Shown: piece by piece, positions 1 to 7,658 of the stretch
How positions within the stretch are numbered: position 1 is the stretch's first letter
Layout: each line of letters opens with the position of its first letter
Assembly: GCA_017434045.1 (NCBI GenBank)
Contig: JAFRGA010000027.1
Location: forward strand, 1-43,241
From: Eggerthellaceae bacterium
GTDB taxonomy: Bacteria; Actinomycetota; Coriobacteriia; Coriobacteriales; Eggerthellaceae
Reading direction: 5' to 3'
DNA: 43,241 nucleotides
Made by a program: the position numbers and the translations under genes
The notes under the pieces: generated by a model
The model's input: the letters and a program-made list of their open reading frames with translations, nothing else
What the model was told of the DNA's origin: nothing
Database searches by the model: none

Positions 1-329
1 ACGGCACCGAGCTCAAGGCGGCGGCCGAGTACGACTACGGCACGCCCGCGGCCGACGTCGAAAAGCCCGCCGACCCGACCAAGGAGGCGACGCCGCAGTA
101 CACCTACACGTTCGCGGGCTGGGATCCGGAGATCGCGGAAGTGGACGGCGAGGCGACCTACAAGGCCACCTACACCTCGACCTTGAACAAGTACAAGGTG
201 ACCTTCGTGGACGAGGACGGCACCGAGCTCAAGGCGGCGGCCGAGTACGACTACGGCACGCCCGCGGCCGACGTCGAAAAGCCCGCCGACCCGACCAAGG
301 AGGCGACGCCGCAGTACACCTACACGTTC
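1..329 (+). repeat. Tandem 216-bp coding repeat (identical stretch 1-113 = 217-329)
   Basis: Bases 1-113 match 217-329 exactly, an offset of 216 bp or 72 codons. The left copy is cut by the window edge. Identity at third codon positions points to recent duplication or gene conversion inside the surface-protein gene. Confidence 0.85.
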
Positions 330-983
330 TCTGGCTGGACTCCCGAGGTAGCCGACGTCACCGCCGACGCCACATACAAGGCCACCTACAAGGCAACTCC
401 CCAGGAGGGCACGCTGACGTTCGATCTGGCTGGCGGCACGTTGGACGGCAAGACCGGGAAGATCACCATCAAGGCGAACGTCGGCGACACCATCAAGCTC
501 CCCGGCGCGCCGACCAAGGACGGCTACACGTTCAAGTGCTGGAGGGGCTCCGAGTACGCGGCCGGAGCTGACTACGAGGTCGAGGGCGATCACACCTTCA
601 CCGCCGAGTGGGTCAAGGACGGGCCCACGCCCGTCGCCACGCACACGGTGGTCTTCGTCGCGAACGGCCACGGCAAGGCGCCCGACGCGCAGACAGTCGA
701 GGACGGCGAGAAGGCGAAGAAGCCCGCTAACCCCACGGCTGACGGATACACATTCGGCGGCTGGTACAAGGACAAGGCGTGCAAGGAGGCCTACGACTTC
801 TCCAAGCCCGTGACCTCCGACATCACGCTCTACGCCAAGTGGACGAAGAAGTCCTCCTCGGGCACGACGAGCAAGTCCCCCAAGACGGGGGACCCGCTGG
901 CGGGCGCGTTCGCTATTGCGCTCGCCCTGGCGGCTGTTTCGGGTTTGGTTGTTGTTGTATCAAGGCGCAGAAGGCGCGGGTAG
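1..983 (+). CDS. C-terminal part of an InlB-repeat, sortase-anchored surface protein (5' end outside window)
   Basis: The open frame runs in from the left edge (first full codon at 3), so the N-terminus is missing; the ATG at 141 is an internal Met, not a start. Seen: two copies of a 72-residue beta-rich repeat (KVTFVDEDGTEL ... YTFSGW ... YKATY), then two modules of the Listeria-Bacteroides/Flg_new type, ending in FTAEW and LYAKW. The tail has SPKTGD (876-893), a hydrophobic stretch, and RRRRRG. This is a sortase signal with S replacing L of LPxTG, as is common in Actinobacteria and Coriobacteriia. The mature protein should be covalently attached to peptidoglycan; a role in adhesion or display is inference. 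Bases 1-113 are identical to 217-329, so repeat number may vary and short-read assembly may be wrong here. Confidence 0.85.
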   Translation, partial: GTELKAAAEYDYGTPAADVEKPADPTKEATPQYTYTFAGWDPEIAEVDGEATYKATYTSTLNKYKVTFVDEDGTELKAAAEYDYGTPAADVEKPADPTKEATPQYTYTFSGWTPEVADVTADATYKATYKATPQEGTLTFDLAGGTLDGKTGKITIKANVGDTIKLPGAPTKDGYTFKCWRGSEYAAGADYEVEGDHTFTAEWVKDGPTPVATHTVVFVANGHGKAPDAQTVEDGEKAKKPANPTADGYTFGGWYKDKACKEAYDFSKPVTSDITLYAKWTKKSSSGTTSKSPKTGDPLAGAFAIALALAAVSGLVVVVSRRRRRG

Positions 984-1012
984 CGTGTAGGGCAATCTTG
1001 CTTTATACGCTC

Positions 1013-1055
1013 AGGGAAAGCATAAAAGGGGACAGTCCCCTTTTATGCTTTCCCT
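1013..1055. repeat. Perfect 21-bp inverted repeat with GGGGAC-A-GTCCCC core
   Basis: Arms 1013-1033 and 1035-1055 are perfectly complementary around a single A at 1034. The element lies 30 bp after the stop of the surface-protein gene and could end transcription from both sides, although no clear T-run follows. The same core recurs nearby, so it also looks like a member of a dispersed intergenic palindrome family. Confidence 0.7.
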
Positions 1056-1063
1056 AAACATTG

Positions 1064-1092
1064 TCATCGTAAGGGACAGTCCCCTTCGATGA
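1064..1092. repeat. Second, imperfect palindrome with GGGACAGTCCCC core
   Basis: Outer arms TCATCG (1064-1069) and CGATGA (1087-1092) flank an AAGGGACAGTCCCCTT-like core with one-base bulges. It sits directly downstream of the perfect palindrome and about 34 bp before the menA-like start. Same core, different arm sequence. Confidence 0.5.
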
Positions 1093-1125
1093 TTCCCTAT
1101 CCTATTGACGTGCCTGAGGCGTACA

Positions 1126-2061
1126 ATGGCAGGCATGAATACTTCGCGTAACAAGCTCACGCCGGTAATGGCGCTCAACTTAGCGGCTCCGCATACGTGG
1201 CCGGCCGCCATCATGCCTACGCTCGTGGCCGTTTCCGCAGCAGCGAGCGTAACCGCGATTTCGGCATCCATGAGCATCGTTCTGCTCTGCATAGTGATTC
1301 TCATGCAATCTGCTGTGAACACGTTCAACGACTATTACGACTACGTGAAGGGAACGGATTCGGCTGAGGACAACGTAGACGAGAGCGATGCGGTGCTCGT
1401 CTACAACAACATCGATCCGAAAAGCGCGCTGCGCCTTGCCATAGGTTTCCTGGGCGTCGCCTTCCTGTTGGGGATATACGCCATCGTCGTGGCCGGGTTC
1501 GTACCGCTTGTAATCGCGCTCATCGGCGCGCTGTTCGTCGTGCTGTATTCTGCAGGCAAATCGCCTATTTCGTACTTGCCACTTGGCGAGGTGGTAAGTG
1601 GCGTGGTCATGGGCGGGCTCATCCCGCTTGCCGTGTACAAGGTGCTCACGGGTATTCTGGATTTCAGGATGCTCATCGTGGCGTTGCCCACGATCATCGG
1701 CGTCGCCCTGATCATGTTCACGAACAACACCTGCGACCTTGAGCGTGACATCCCTGCAGGTCGGAAGACGCTTCCCATCCTTTTGGGGCGCGAACGTTCC
1801 CGCAGCCTGTACCATGCGCTCCTCGTGCTCTGGGTTGTTCTCATGATCGTGAACGTGGCCATCTGGTACACCCCGGGTCTCGTAATCGTGCCGTTCATGT
1901 TGCTGGCATCGTATCCCATTGTAAAGGCGCTTTGGGGAAATCCGCTCACGCCCGAGCGGCGGCTTCAGGCTATGCCGCAGGCGCTCACGGTGAATGTCGT
2001 CTTTGGGACGTTTTACGCTGCGGCACTTCTTGCGGCAAGCGGGGTTGCGGTTGTGTTGTAG
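1126..2061 (+). CDS. menA: UbiA-family prenyltransferase, probable 1,4-dihydroxy-2-naphthoate prenyltransferase (MenA-like)
   Basis: Predicted 311-residue integral membrane enzyme that transfers a polyprenyl chain to an aromatic acceptor; in the MenA branch this makes demethylmenaquinone. Two acidic motifs typical of the family are visible: NTFNDYYDYVKGTDS near residue 65-80 and NNTCDLERDIPAGRKTLPI near residue 200, the latter very MenA-like. Seven to nine hydrophobic segments surround them. The ATG at 1126 has GAGG six bases upstream; the ATG at 1135 and a TTG at 1105 are alternatives. The gene stands alone between repeat-rich spacers with no other men gene in the window, so the substrate is inferred from family resemblance. 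Another UbiA specificity is possible. Confidence 0.78.
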   Translation: MAGMNTSRNKLTPVMALNLAAPHTWPAAIMPTLVAVSAAASVTAISASMSIVLLCIVILMQSAVNTFNDYYDYVKGTDSAEDNVDESDAVLVYNNIDPKSALRLAIGFLGVAFLLGIYAIVVAGFVPLVIALIGALFVVLYSAGKSPISYLPLGEVVSGVVMGGLIPLAVYKVLTGILDFRMLIVALPTIIGVALIMFTNNTCDLERDIPAGRKTLPILLGRERSRSLYHALLVLWVVLMIVNVAIWYTPGLVIVPFMLLASYPIVKALWGNPLTPERRLQAMPQALTVNVVFGTFYAAALLAASGVAVVL

Positions 2062-2070
2062 TGGGTTGGA

Positions 2071-2172
2071 AAGCATCGAAGCGTCCCTAAAGATGATGAA
2101 TCTGGGAAGCTATACCGATTTGCTGATCAACTTAGATTCATCATCGTTGGGGACAATCCCCTTAGATGCTTT
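2071..2172. repeat. Nested inverted repeat downstream of menA-like gene
   Basis: An inner 12-bp perfect pair (GATGATGAATCT at 2092-2103 with its complement at 2134-2145) sits inside an outer pair, AAGCATCGAAG near 2071 with CTTAGATGCTT near 2162-2172 (10 of 11 match). The right side holds GGGGACAATCCCC. It can fold into a roughly 100-nt hairpin on either strand. Confidence 0.55.
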
Positions 2173-2179
2173 AAACAAC

Positions 2180-2323
2180 CGCTTCGCGGAGATCCTTCGC
2201 CTTCGGCTCAGGATGACAGCTGTACGATCTAGTTGAAAGACCGGATTTATTAGCATCGAAGGGGGCAGTCCCCCTTGATGCTTATCGCTTCGCGGAGATC
2301 CTTCGGCCTTCGCCCTCAGGATG
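2180..2323. repeat. Two direct copies of a CTTCGCGGAGATCCTTCG...CTCAGGATGAC element
   Basis: Copies at about 2180-2216 and 2286-2323 share the run CGCTTCGCGGAGATCCTTCG followed by slightly different CTTCG spacers and then CTCAGGATGAC. No open frame covers them. From memory, similar TCATCCTGAGC...GAAGGATCT elements occur between genes in many bacteria, so this is probably a mobile or dispersed intergenic repeat; I cannot verify that here. Confidence 0.6.
2252..2282. repeat. Palindrome with GGGGGCAGTCCCCC core
   Basis: Arms 2252-2265 (AGCATCGAAGGGGG) and 2270-2282 (CCCCCTTGATGCT) pair with one single-base bulge around CAGT. Same architecture as the palindromes at 1013 and 1064 and the right half of that at 2071, with AGCATC-type arms shared with the last. 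Confidence 0.6.
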
Positions 2324-2415
2324 ACGGAAGTACGAGCGTGTCAAACAACCCGGTCATTCAACTCACAGGATGACGGAAGTACGAGCGTGTCAAACAACCC
2401 GGTCATTCAACCCAC
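2318..2415. repeat. 49-bp tandem duplication
   Basis: Units 2318-2366 and 2367-2415 differ at one base (T at 2363, C at 2412). Each starts AGGATGACGGAAGTACGAGC and ends in a CAAACAACCCGGTCATTCAA block. Related blocks occur inverted near 2233-2250 and degenerate at 30361-30392, so the second half belongs to a dispersed element. The whole 2062-2423 spacer holds only repeats; I see no gene in it. Confidence 0.75.
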
Positions 2416-2423
2416 CAATTCGC

Positions 2424-3353
2424 TCAGCGCCAGAGGATTTGGACTCTATCGGGGAAGAGATCCACTAGCGTATCCAGGTTGAAGTCGTTGAGGAGCTCTT
2501 CGGGGGTGCAGGGGGCTTCTTCTGAAATGAGGCCAGTGATGAAGGCGACGTGACCGATGATGGCTTCAGGCGATTTGTAGGTTGCGAGCAGCTCGTCGAG
2601 GGCGGCGTCTTTGTCGCGCTTGGAGAGGCGACGGTCGCGATCCCCCACGATGAGCGGCACATGCGCATACGTGCAGTGCCCGAAGCCAAGCATGTCCTGG
2701 AGGTAGATCTGCTGGGGAGTGGAGACGAGGAGGTCCATGCCGCGCACGATGCAGTTGACGTTCTGCCCGGCGTCATCGACGACTGAGGCGAGCTGGTAGG
2801 CGAACAGGCCGTCCGAGCGGCGTATGACGAAATCCCCGCAGTCGCGGTCGAGTTGCTGGCTGAACGGCCCCTGAACGAGGTCTTCAAGCGCGTATTCCTG
2901 CGCAGGCACGATCAGACGGTAGGAGGGTTTCCGCGCCTGCAAGCGTTCGCATACGTCTTCTGCAGAGAGGTTCTTGCAGGTCCCGGGATAGACGGCTTTC
3001 TCGCCCCTGTGCGGGGCGGAAGCTGCATGGAGGTCGGCACGAGTACAGAAGCAGGGGTATACGAGCCCCTTCGCGTCAAGCGCCTCGAATGCGGCTCGGT
3101 ACGCTTCGTCTCTCCCCCGCTGGTAATACGGCCCCTCGTCCCACGTCAAGCCCAGCATCTCGAAATCCGACATGATGCGGTTGGCATACTCGTCGCGTGA
3201 GCGGTCGCGGTCGAGGTCCTCGATGCGGAGCACCATCCGCCCGCCTTGCGACTTGACGACGAGCCACGACATGAGGGCGGCGAAGATGTTCCCCGCATGC
3301 ATGCGCCCCGTAGGGCTGGGGGCAAACCTCCCGGTTACGACGTTATTCGGCAT
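2424..3353 (-). CDS. gluQ: Glutamyl-queuosine tRNA(Asp) synthetase (GluQRS)
   Basis: 309-residue truncated relative of glutamyl-tRNA synthetase; the family loads glutamate onto the queuosine at position 34 of tRNA-Asp. Seen: class I Rossmann catalytic core starting GRFAPSPTGRMHAGN (HIGH-like motif HAGN at 19-22), RIEDLDRDR, a zinc-site pattern CFCTRADL...Y..C, and LSKRDKDA as the KMSKS-like loop. No anticodon-binding domain follows, and the length is right for GluQRS and about 160 residues short of GltX. The ATG at 3353 was chosen because RFAPSPTG then lies at the usual distance from the N-terminus; 51 further upstream residues are open but unlike the family. It overlaps the end of iorB by 11 bases, so it is probably co-transcribed and translationally coupled. 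Confidence 0.85.
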   Translation of the reverse strand: MPNNVVTGRFAPSPTGRMHAGNIFAALMSWLVVKSQGGRMVLRIEDLDRDRSRDEYANRIMSDFEMLGLTWDEGPYYQRGRDEAYRAAFEALDAKGLVYPCFCTRADLHAASAPHRGEKAVYPGTCKNLSAEDVCERLQARKPSYRLIVPAQEYALEDLVQGPFSQQLDRDCGDFVIRRSDGLFAYQLASVVDDAGQNVNCIVRGMDLLVSTPQQIYLQDMLGFGHCTYAHVPLIVGDRDRRLSKRDKDAALDELLATYKSPEAIIGHVAFITGLISEEAPCTPEELLNDFNLDTLVDLFPDRVQILWR

Positions 3354-3924
3354 TCGCGAATTCGAGGCCGAGCTCGAAGGCCTTGCAGTTGGCCTCGACC
3401 GTCTTCGGAGGAACGCGGCCGGAGATGACCTCGGTCCACAAATCGGCTCCGAACCCGAGCTGGGATTCGAGCGCGCCGAGGATCGCAACGTTCTCGCATT
3501 TCGCATTGCCCGCCTTGACGGCGAGGTCGTGAGCTGGGATCAGTACGGCATTCGCTTCAGCAAGCTTCGCCTTCGCCTTGGCGGGCATGCTCGCCTTACC
3601 GCAGGCAACGGGCAGAGGCTTGATGGTCTCGTCCGCGACGAGCAGGTAGCCGCCCGTCTTCAAGAACGAGATGTTGCGCAAGGCCTCGGTCGTCTCGAAC
3701 GAGACGATGCAATCAGTCTCGCCGACGTCGGCGACCATCGTGTTGACTTGGTCGCCGTAGCGCACGACCGTCGTGACGGCGCCGCCGCGTTGGGCCATGC
3801 CGTGGATTTCGGAAACTTTTACCTGATAGCCGGCGGCCAGGGCGGCACGGGCGAGCAAGTCTGCAGCGAGGATGGTCCCCTGACCGCCGACGCCGCACAG
3901 CAAGATGGTCTTTGCAGCGTTCAT
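3343..3924 (-). CDS. iorB: Indolepyruvate:ferredoxin oxidoreductase, beta (gamma-domain) subunit
   Basis: 193-residue POR/KOR gamma-type subunit. With IorA it oxidatively decarboxylates aryl pyruvates, formed from aromatic amino acids, to aryl-acetyl-CoA while reducing ferredoxin in the cytoplasm. Diagnostic text near the N-terminus: CGVGGQGTILAADLLARAA and EIHGMAQRGGAV, the CoA/subunit-interface signature of the family. ATG at 3924 overlaps the iorA stop as ATGA (3921-3924) and is preceded by GGAGG at good spacing. Its own 3' end overlaps gluQ. Very confident on family; the exact aryl pyruvate preferred cannot be read from sequence. Confidence 0.92.
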   Translation of the reverse strand: MNAAKTILLCGVGGQGTILAADLLARAALAAGYQVKVSEIHGMAQRGGAVTTVVRYGDQVNTMVADVGETDCIVSFETTEALRNISFLKTGGYLLVADETIKPLPVACGKASMPAKAKAKLAEANAVLIPAHDLAVKAGNAKCENVAILGALESQLGFGADLWTEVISGRVPPKTVEANCKAFELGLEFANAE

Positions 3925-5684
3925 CGCGCACCTCCGTTCGTCGAAGTATCGGCAACCTGCTCGATTGCCGAGAACTTGCAGTATTGGGCGCATTGACCGC
4001 AGCCGATGCAGAGGGCCGGGTCGATAGAGGCAAGGCCGGTCTCAGCGTCCTTCGAGATGGCAGGGCATCCGAGCGTTGCGCACACGCCGCAGGAGCGGCA
4101 ATCGGCGTTCACGAAGTAGTGGGGCTTGCGCTGGCGGTGGAGCAGCACGCAAGGGGCCTTGAACACGATGACGCTCAGCTCGTCAGCCTGCGTGGTAGTA
4201 GCAGTCTTGAGCGCCTCGCGAACGGCCTCGGCGTCATGGGGGTCGACAAGCGAAACGTTCTCGACGCCAAGCGCCTTCACGACACCCACCAAGTCGAGTT
4301 CGCGGCTCTCGCGGTTCTGCAGGGTCACGCCGTTAAAGGGGTTGCCCTGGCGGCCGGTCATGGCGGTCGTACGGTTGTCAAGGATGCAGACCGTGCCCGC
4401 GCCCTTGTTGTAAACGGTCGTGATGAGCGATGAGAGGCCGGAATGACCGAAGGTCGAGTCGCCGATGACGGCGACGACCGGCTTGTGCTCGCGGTTGGCA
4501 AGCGCAAGCTCGAATCCGTGCGACATCGAGACGGAAGCGCCCATGTCAACGCAGGTGTCCATGGCGGCAAGCGGCGGCAGCGCGCCGAGCGTGTAACAGC
4601 CGATATCGCCGGTCACGATGGCCCTGATCTTCGAAAGCTCCTTGAAGACCAGGCGGTGCGGGCAACCGGGGCAAAGCGCCGGCGGGCGGCGCGGAACGTC
4701 ATTCGGAACATCGATGTGCTCGGGAACCGCTTGGCCGAACGCGTACTTGATCAGGCCGGGGGAAAGCTCGCCGTCGCGCGGAAGCGTGCACGGAAACTCG
4801 CTGAGCTGTATCCCTTGCGCGGAAACGAGCGAGGTCAGGTAATCGCTGCCCTCCTCGACGACAAAGACCTGCTCAACGCTTTCCGCGAAATCGGCGAGCG
4901 CCTTGCGCGGCAGCGGCCAAGTCAGGCCAAGCTTGAAGACGGACGCGTCGGGAAGCGCATCGACAACATGCTGGTAGACCGCGCCGCAGCAGATGACGCC
5001 GATGTCTGCGCCCTTCATCTCAACGCGGTTGTAGGGGCATTCCTCTGCCCAGGCCTCGAGGGCGGCGATGCGGTCGAGCTGCACCTTCCTGCGCGGCTTC
5101 GCGTAAGCGGGCATCATGACCCACTTCGGGGCGTCCTTGACGTACTCCTTCGGCTCGTACCCGATCGGTTCCTGGACTTCAACGGGCGTCTTCGTGTGAG
5201 ACACGCGCACGGTCGAGCGGATCATGAACGGGACGTCGAACTGCTCTGACAGCCCGTAGGCATCGCGCGTGAACGAGAGCGCCTCGGCTGCGTCTGCGGG
5301 GTCGAGCATCGGGATGTGCGCCGACAGCGCATAGAAGTGCGAGTCCTGCTCGTTTTGGGAGGAGTACATGCCAGGGTCGTCTGCCGCCAGGATGACATAT
5401 CCTCCGTTAACTCCTGTGTATGCAGCCGTGAACAGGGGGTCAGCGGCCACGTTCACGCCGACGTGCTTCATCGTGGAGAGGACGCGCGCACCGGCGGCCG
5501 AAGCGCCGATTCCCACCTCGACGGCAACCTTCTCGTTCGTGCACCATTCGGCATACACGCCCTCATACGTGGCGAACGACTCCATCGTCTCAGTTGACGG
5601 GGTACCTGGATAGGCGACGCCGATCGTGGCCCCGGCTTCCCAGGCGCCGCGCGCTATCGCTTCGTTTCCGCTCATCAATTGCAT
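3921..5684 (-). CDS. iorA: Indolepyruvate:ferredoxin oxidoreductase, alpha subunit
   Basis: 587 residues, the normal IorA length. N-terminal pyrimidine-binding domain begins MSGNEAIARGAWEAG and has YPGTPSTE. The TPP-binding domain carries GDSTFGHSGLSSL and the following DNRTTAMTGRQGNP. Two [4Fe-4S] clusters close the chain: CRSCGVCATLGCP and CIGCGQCAQYC. It binds TPP, decarboxylates indole-, phenyl- or hydroxyphenyl-pyruvate and passes electrons to ferredoxin. First gene of iorA-iorB-gluQ, with a TATAAT about 55 bases upstream. Reduced ferredoxin from this enzyme could feed the Ech hydrogenase encoded about 5 kb away (inference). Confidence 0.93.
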   Translation of the reverse strand: MQLMSGNEAIARGAWEAGATIGVAYPGTPSTETMESFATYEGVYAEWCTNEKVAVEVGIGASAAGARVLSTMKHVGVNVAADPLFTAAYTGVNGGYVILAADDPGMYSSQNEQDSHFYALSAHIPMLDPADAAEALSFTRDAYGLSEQFDVPFMIRSTVRVSHTKTPVEVQEPIGYEPKEYVKDAPKWVMMPAYAKPRRKVQLDRIAALEAWAEECPYNRVEMKGADIGVICCGAVYQHVVDALPDASVFKLGLTWPLPRKALADFAESVEQVFVVEEGSDYLTSLVSAQGIQLSEFPCTLPRDGELSPGLIKYAFGQAVPEHIDVPNDVPRRPPALCPGCPHRLVFKELSKIRAIVTGDIGCYTLGALPPLAAMDTCVDMGASVSMSHGFELALANREHKPVVAVIGDSTFGHSGLSSLITTVYNKGAGTVCILDNRTTAMTGRQGNPFNGVTLQNRESRELDLVGVVKALGVENVSLVDPHDAEAVREALKTATTTQADELSVIVFKAPCVLLHRQRKPHYFVNADCRSCGVCATLGCPAISKDAETGLASIDPALCIGCGQCAQYCKFSAIEQVADTSTNGGAR

Positions 5685-5737
5685 ACTTGTTCCATCCCTT
5701 CAGGGAGCATCCCACACGATGCCCTCAATGATCCCGG

Positions 5738-5743
5738 ATTATA
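5738..5743 (-). promoter_or_regulatory. Candidate -10 box of the ior operon
   Basis: TATAAT read on the minus strand, inside an AT-rich patch just downstream of the FHA gene stop. The -35 region is weak. It suggests ior is transcribed separately from the upstream envelope genes. Confidence 0.45.
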
Positions 5744-5750
5744 TATACGT

Positions 5751-6191
5751 TTACTGCTCCTTGTAGATAAGGCAGAACGCCCCGAGCTGAATGATGTCGC
5801 CCGACTTGAGCAAGCAGGCATCAACCATGCGGTCGTTGACCCACACTCCGTTGAACGAGTCCATATCGCGGATGACGCAGCCCCGCTCGCTGATCTCGAG
5901 TTCGGCATGCTCGCGCGAGACGGTCATGTCGTTCAGGAAGATATCGCACTTGGGATCGCGCCCCAAGCTCATTACGCCCTCGTGGAGGGAAATCTCCATG
6001 CCCGTCTGAGGTCCCCTGATAACGCGGAGGTCGCATTTTTGAGATTTTGGCCTTTGCGGGACAGGATCCTCGCTTTGCACCTTCACAGGCTGAAAGCTCT
6101 GGGTGGAACCGGGGATGCGGAATCCGCAGTATTTGCATGCTGCAGCGCCTTCTTCAAGCTGGTTGTTGCATATCGGGCAAACTTGGGCCAT
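5751..6191 (-). CDS. Small zinc-ribbon plus FHA-domain protein
   Basis: 146 residues. The N-terminus has a zinc-ribbon knuckle pair, C5-x2-C8 and C19-x2-C22. After a linker, residues about 53-144 form a forkhead-associated domain with the phosphothreonine-binding signature: G77-R78, S92-R-E-H95 and N114-G115. FHA domains bind phosphothreonine peptides and usually act with Ser/Thr kinases; no kinase gene is in this window. Start supported by AAGGAG nine bases upstream. It ends the pgsA-vanW-dacA cluster (33 bp after dacA), which suggests a part in envelope or division control, but this is inference. There is no signal peptide, so it should be cytoplasmic. Confidence 0.85.
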   Translation of the reverse strand: MAQVCPICNNQLEEGAAACKYCGFRIPGSTQSFQPVKVQSEDPVPQRPKSQKCDLRVIRGPQTGMEISLHEGVMSLGRDPKCDIFLNDMTVSREHAELEISERGCVIRDMDSFNGVWVNDRMVDACLLKSGDIIQLGAFCLIYKEQ

Positions 6192-6224
6192 GCAGCATCA
6201 CTCCTTGCGTACGGACACGACGTC

Positions 6225-7655
6225 CTAGGCGGCGTTTGAAACGTTGTTCGAAATAACTGGCATTACATTGTAAATCAAAGACTCGGCCTGTGCAGGTTCG
6301 CCTTGTATTCCGCCTACCAGGCGCATCCACCAGATGCTCATGGTCTCGAGCGGATTGGGGGCTTCGACCGTCTCGCAGGCGACGAGGTCCTGTTCGGCAA
6401 CGACCATGTTGCGCTGCTTGAAGACAACGCTTCCGACCTTATCCCCTTCGTGTATGGTGCCGTGCAGTTCGTCGAACGTGATCGATTGGCTCACGTTGCC
6501 CTCTAGGTCGAATACCGAGATACTCGCCTCAGGGTCTGCCAGGGTCGCATCCACGGTTTCGTCAATCCAGTCGGAATGAGACACAGAAGCGATTACCGGC
6601 ACGTCGTGTGCCTGACCACCGAGCGATGTCGTGGCCGTGACTTCAGAATTCGCGAGCTTGAGGTCCCTTACATGGTCGTAAGCCCACATGAAGAGATTCT
6701 TCGTATCCTCGAATCTTTGGTGTTCATCGGTGGAGTCCAAAACCACGGAGTACAGCTCGCGGTTGTCCTTGTTGGCGGCACCCATGAACGAAGGGCCGGC
6801 CAAATCGGTGACGCCTGTCTTGACGCCGATGGCCTCATCGTACATCTCGAGCAATCCATCAGTTGACTCGAGCTTGATGTCTTCCTTCTTCCCGTCGCGC
6901 TCAACGGAAATCGTCGTATCTCCGGCACCCACGATTTGCCTGATCACGTCGTACTCCATCGCGGATTTTGCTACTTTTGCCTGATCTTTTGCCGTGCTGT
7001 GCAGGTTACCAGCATATTCGCCGTCATCGAGGCCGTGAGGATTCTCGTATACCGTGTTCTCGCAGCCTATCTCGGTAGCCTTGCGGTTCATCATCGCGAC
7101 AAATGCGGCAACCGGATCAGAGCCCATGGAAGGATCGCTCTCGATGATCTGCGCCCCGACAGTCTCGGCAAGCGCCTGGGCTGCGTCGTTGCCGGAGGGG
7201 ACGAGGAGCGCCTTCAGCGCCGTCTCGAAATCGAGTACATCCCCTTCGGCGAGGCTGGCACTTGATTCGCCGATGGACGCAGCCTTCTCGCTAACCGTGA
7301 TGACTGTGCCCTCGCGTGCATTGTCGATGGCAACGATAGCAGTCATTACTTTGGTGATGGATGCGATTTGCGCAGGAGTATCGCCGTTGCGTTCGAACAG
7401 GACCGTTCCCTCGGAATCGACGAGTACCGCGTACTCGGCATCGACGGATGGGCATGATGCGACGGGGATATCCCTCTGCTCGACTGTAGAGCCTGCAATG
7501 ATGTCCGCTTTCCTAACTTCGGCATAGGCCTTGGCGGATGGAGTGAACATAGCCGTCAGAAGGGCACAAGAGACCACGATCAAGAGGGTTGCCGTAATCA
7601 GACGGCTCGCAGAGCGAGCCATCTTCGTGTAATTGTCGCACAGTAAATCTATCAA
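6225..7655 (-). CDS. dacA: D-alanyl-D-alanine carboxypeptidase (PBP5-like, S11 family)
   Basis: 476 residues. Signal peptide near residues 14-45 (TATLLIVVSCALLTA ... AKAYA). Penicillin-binding motifs: S99-I-T-K102, S154-G-N156 and K279-T-G281. A C-terminal PBP5-type beta domain and a Trp-rich tail (SIWWMRLVGGI) that may hold it to the membrane follow. The enzyme trims the terminal D-Ala of peptidoglycan stems outside the membrane. The start given is a TTG at 7655 with GAGG eight bases upstream, placed three bases after the vanW stop, which suggests coupling; an ATG at 7622 (MARSASRL) is the alternative and gives a tidier signal peptide. Family certain, start uncertain. Confidence 0.9.
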   Translation of the reverse strand: MIDLLCDNYTKMARSASRLITATLLIVVSCALLTAMFTPSAKAYAEVRKADIIAGSTVEQRDIPVASCPSVDAEYAVLVDSEGTVLFERNGDTPAQIASITKVMTAIVAIDNAREGTVITVSEKAASIGESSASLAEGDVLDFETALKALLVPSGNDAAQALAETVGAQIIESDPSMGSDPVAAFVAMMNRKATEIGCENTVYENPHGLDDGEYAGNLHSTAKDQAKVAKSAMEYDVIRQIVGAGDTTISVERDGKKEDIKLESTDGLLEMYDEAIGVKTGVTDLAGPSFMGAANKDNRELYSVVLDSTDEHQRFEDTKNLFMWAYDHVRDLKLANSEVTATTSLGGQAHDVPVIASVSHSDWIDETVDATLADPEASISVFDLEGNVSQSITFDELHGTIHEGDKVGSVVFKQRNMVVAEQDLVACETVEAPNPLETMSIWWMRLVGGIQGEPAQAESLIYNVMPVISNNVSNAA

Positions 7656-7658
7656 TGC

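Noticed and set aside
1180..2076. 298-codon open frame on the minus strand
   Set aside because: Antisense to the menA-like gene; Arg/His-rich composition of a shadow frame, no family features.
2180..2415. CRISPR array
   Set aside because: Repeats are few, differ in type, and are directly adjacent or irregularly spaced; no spacers of constant length and no cas gene.
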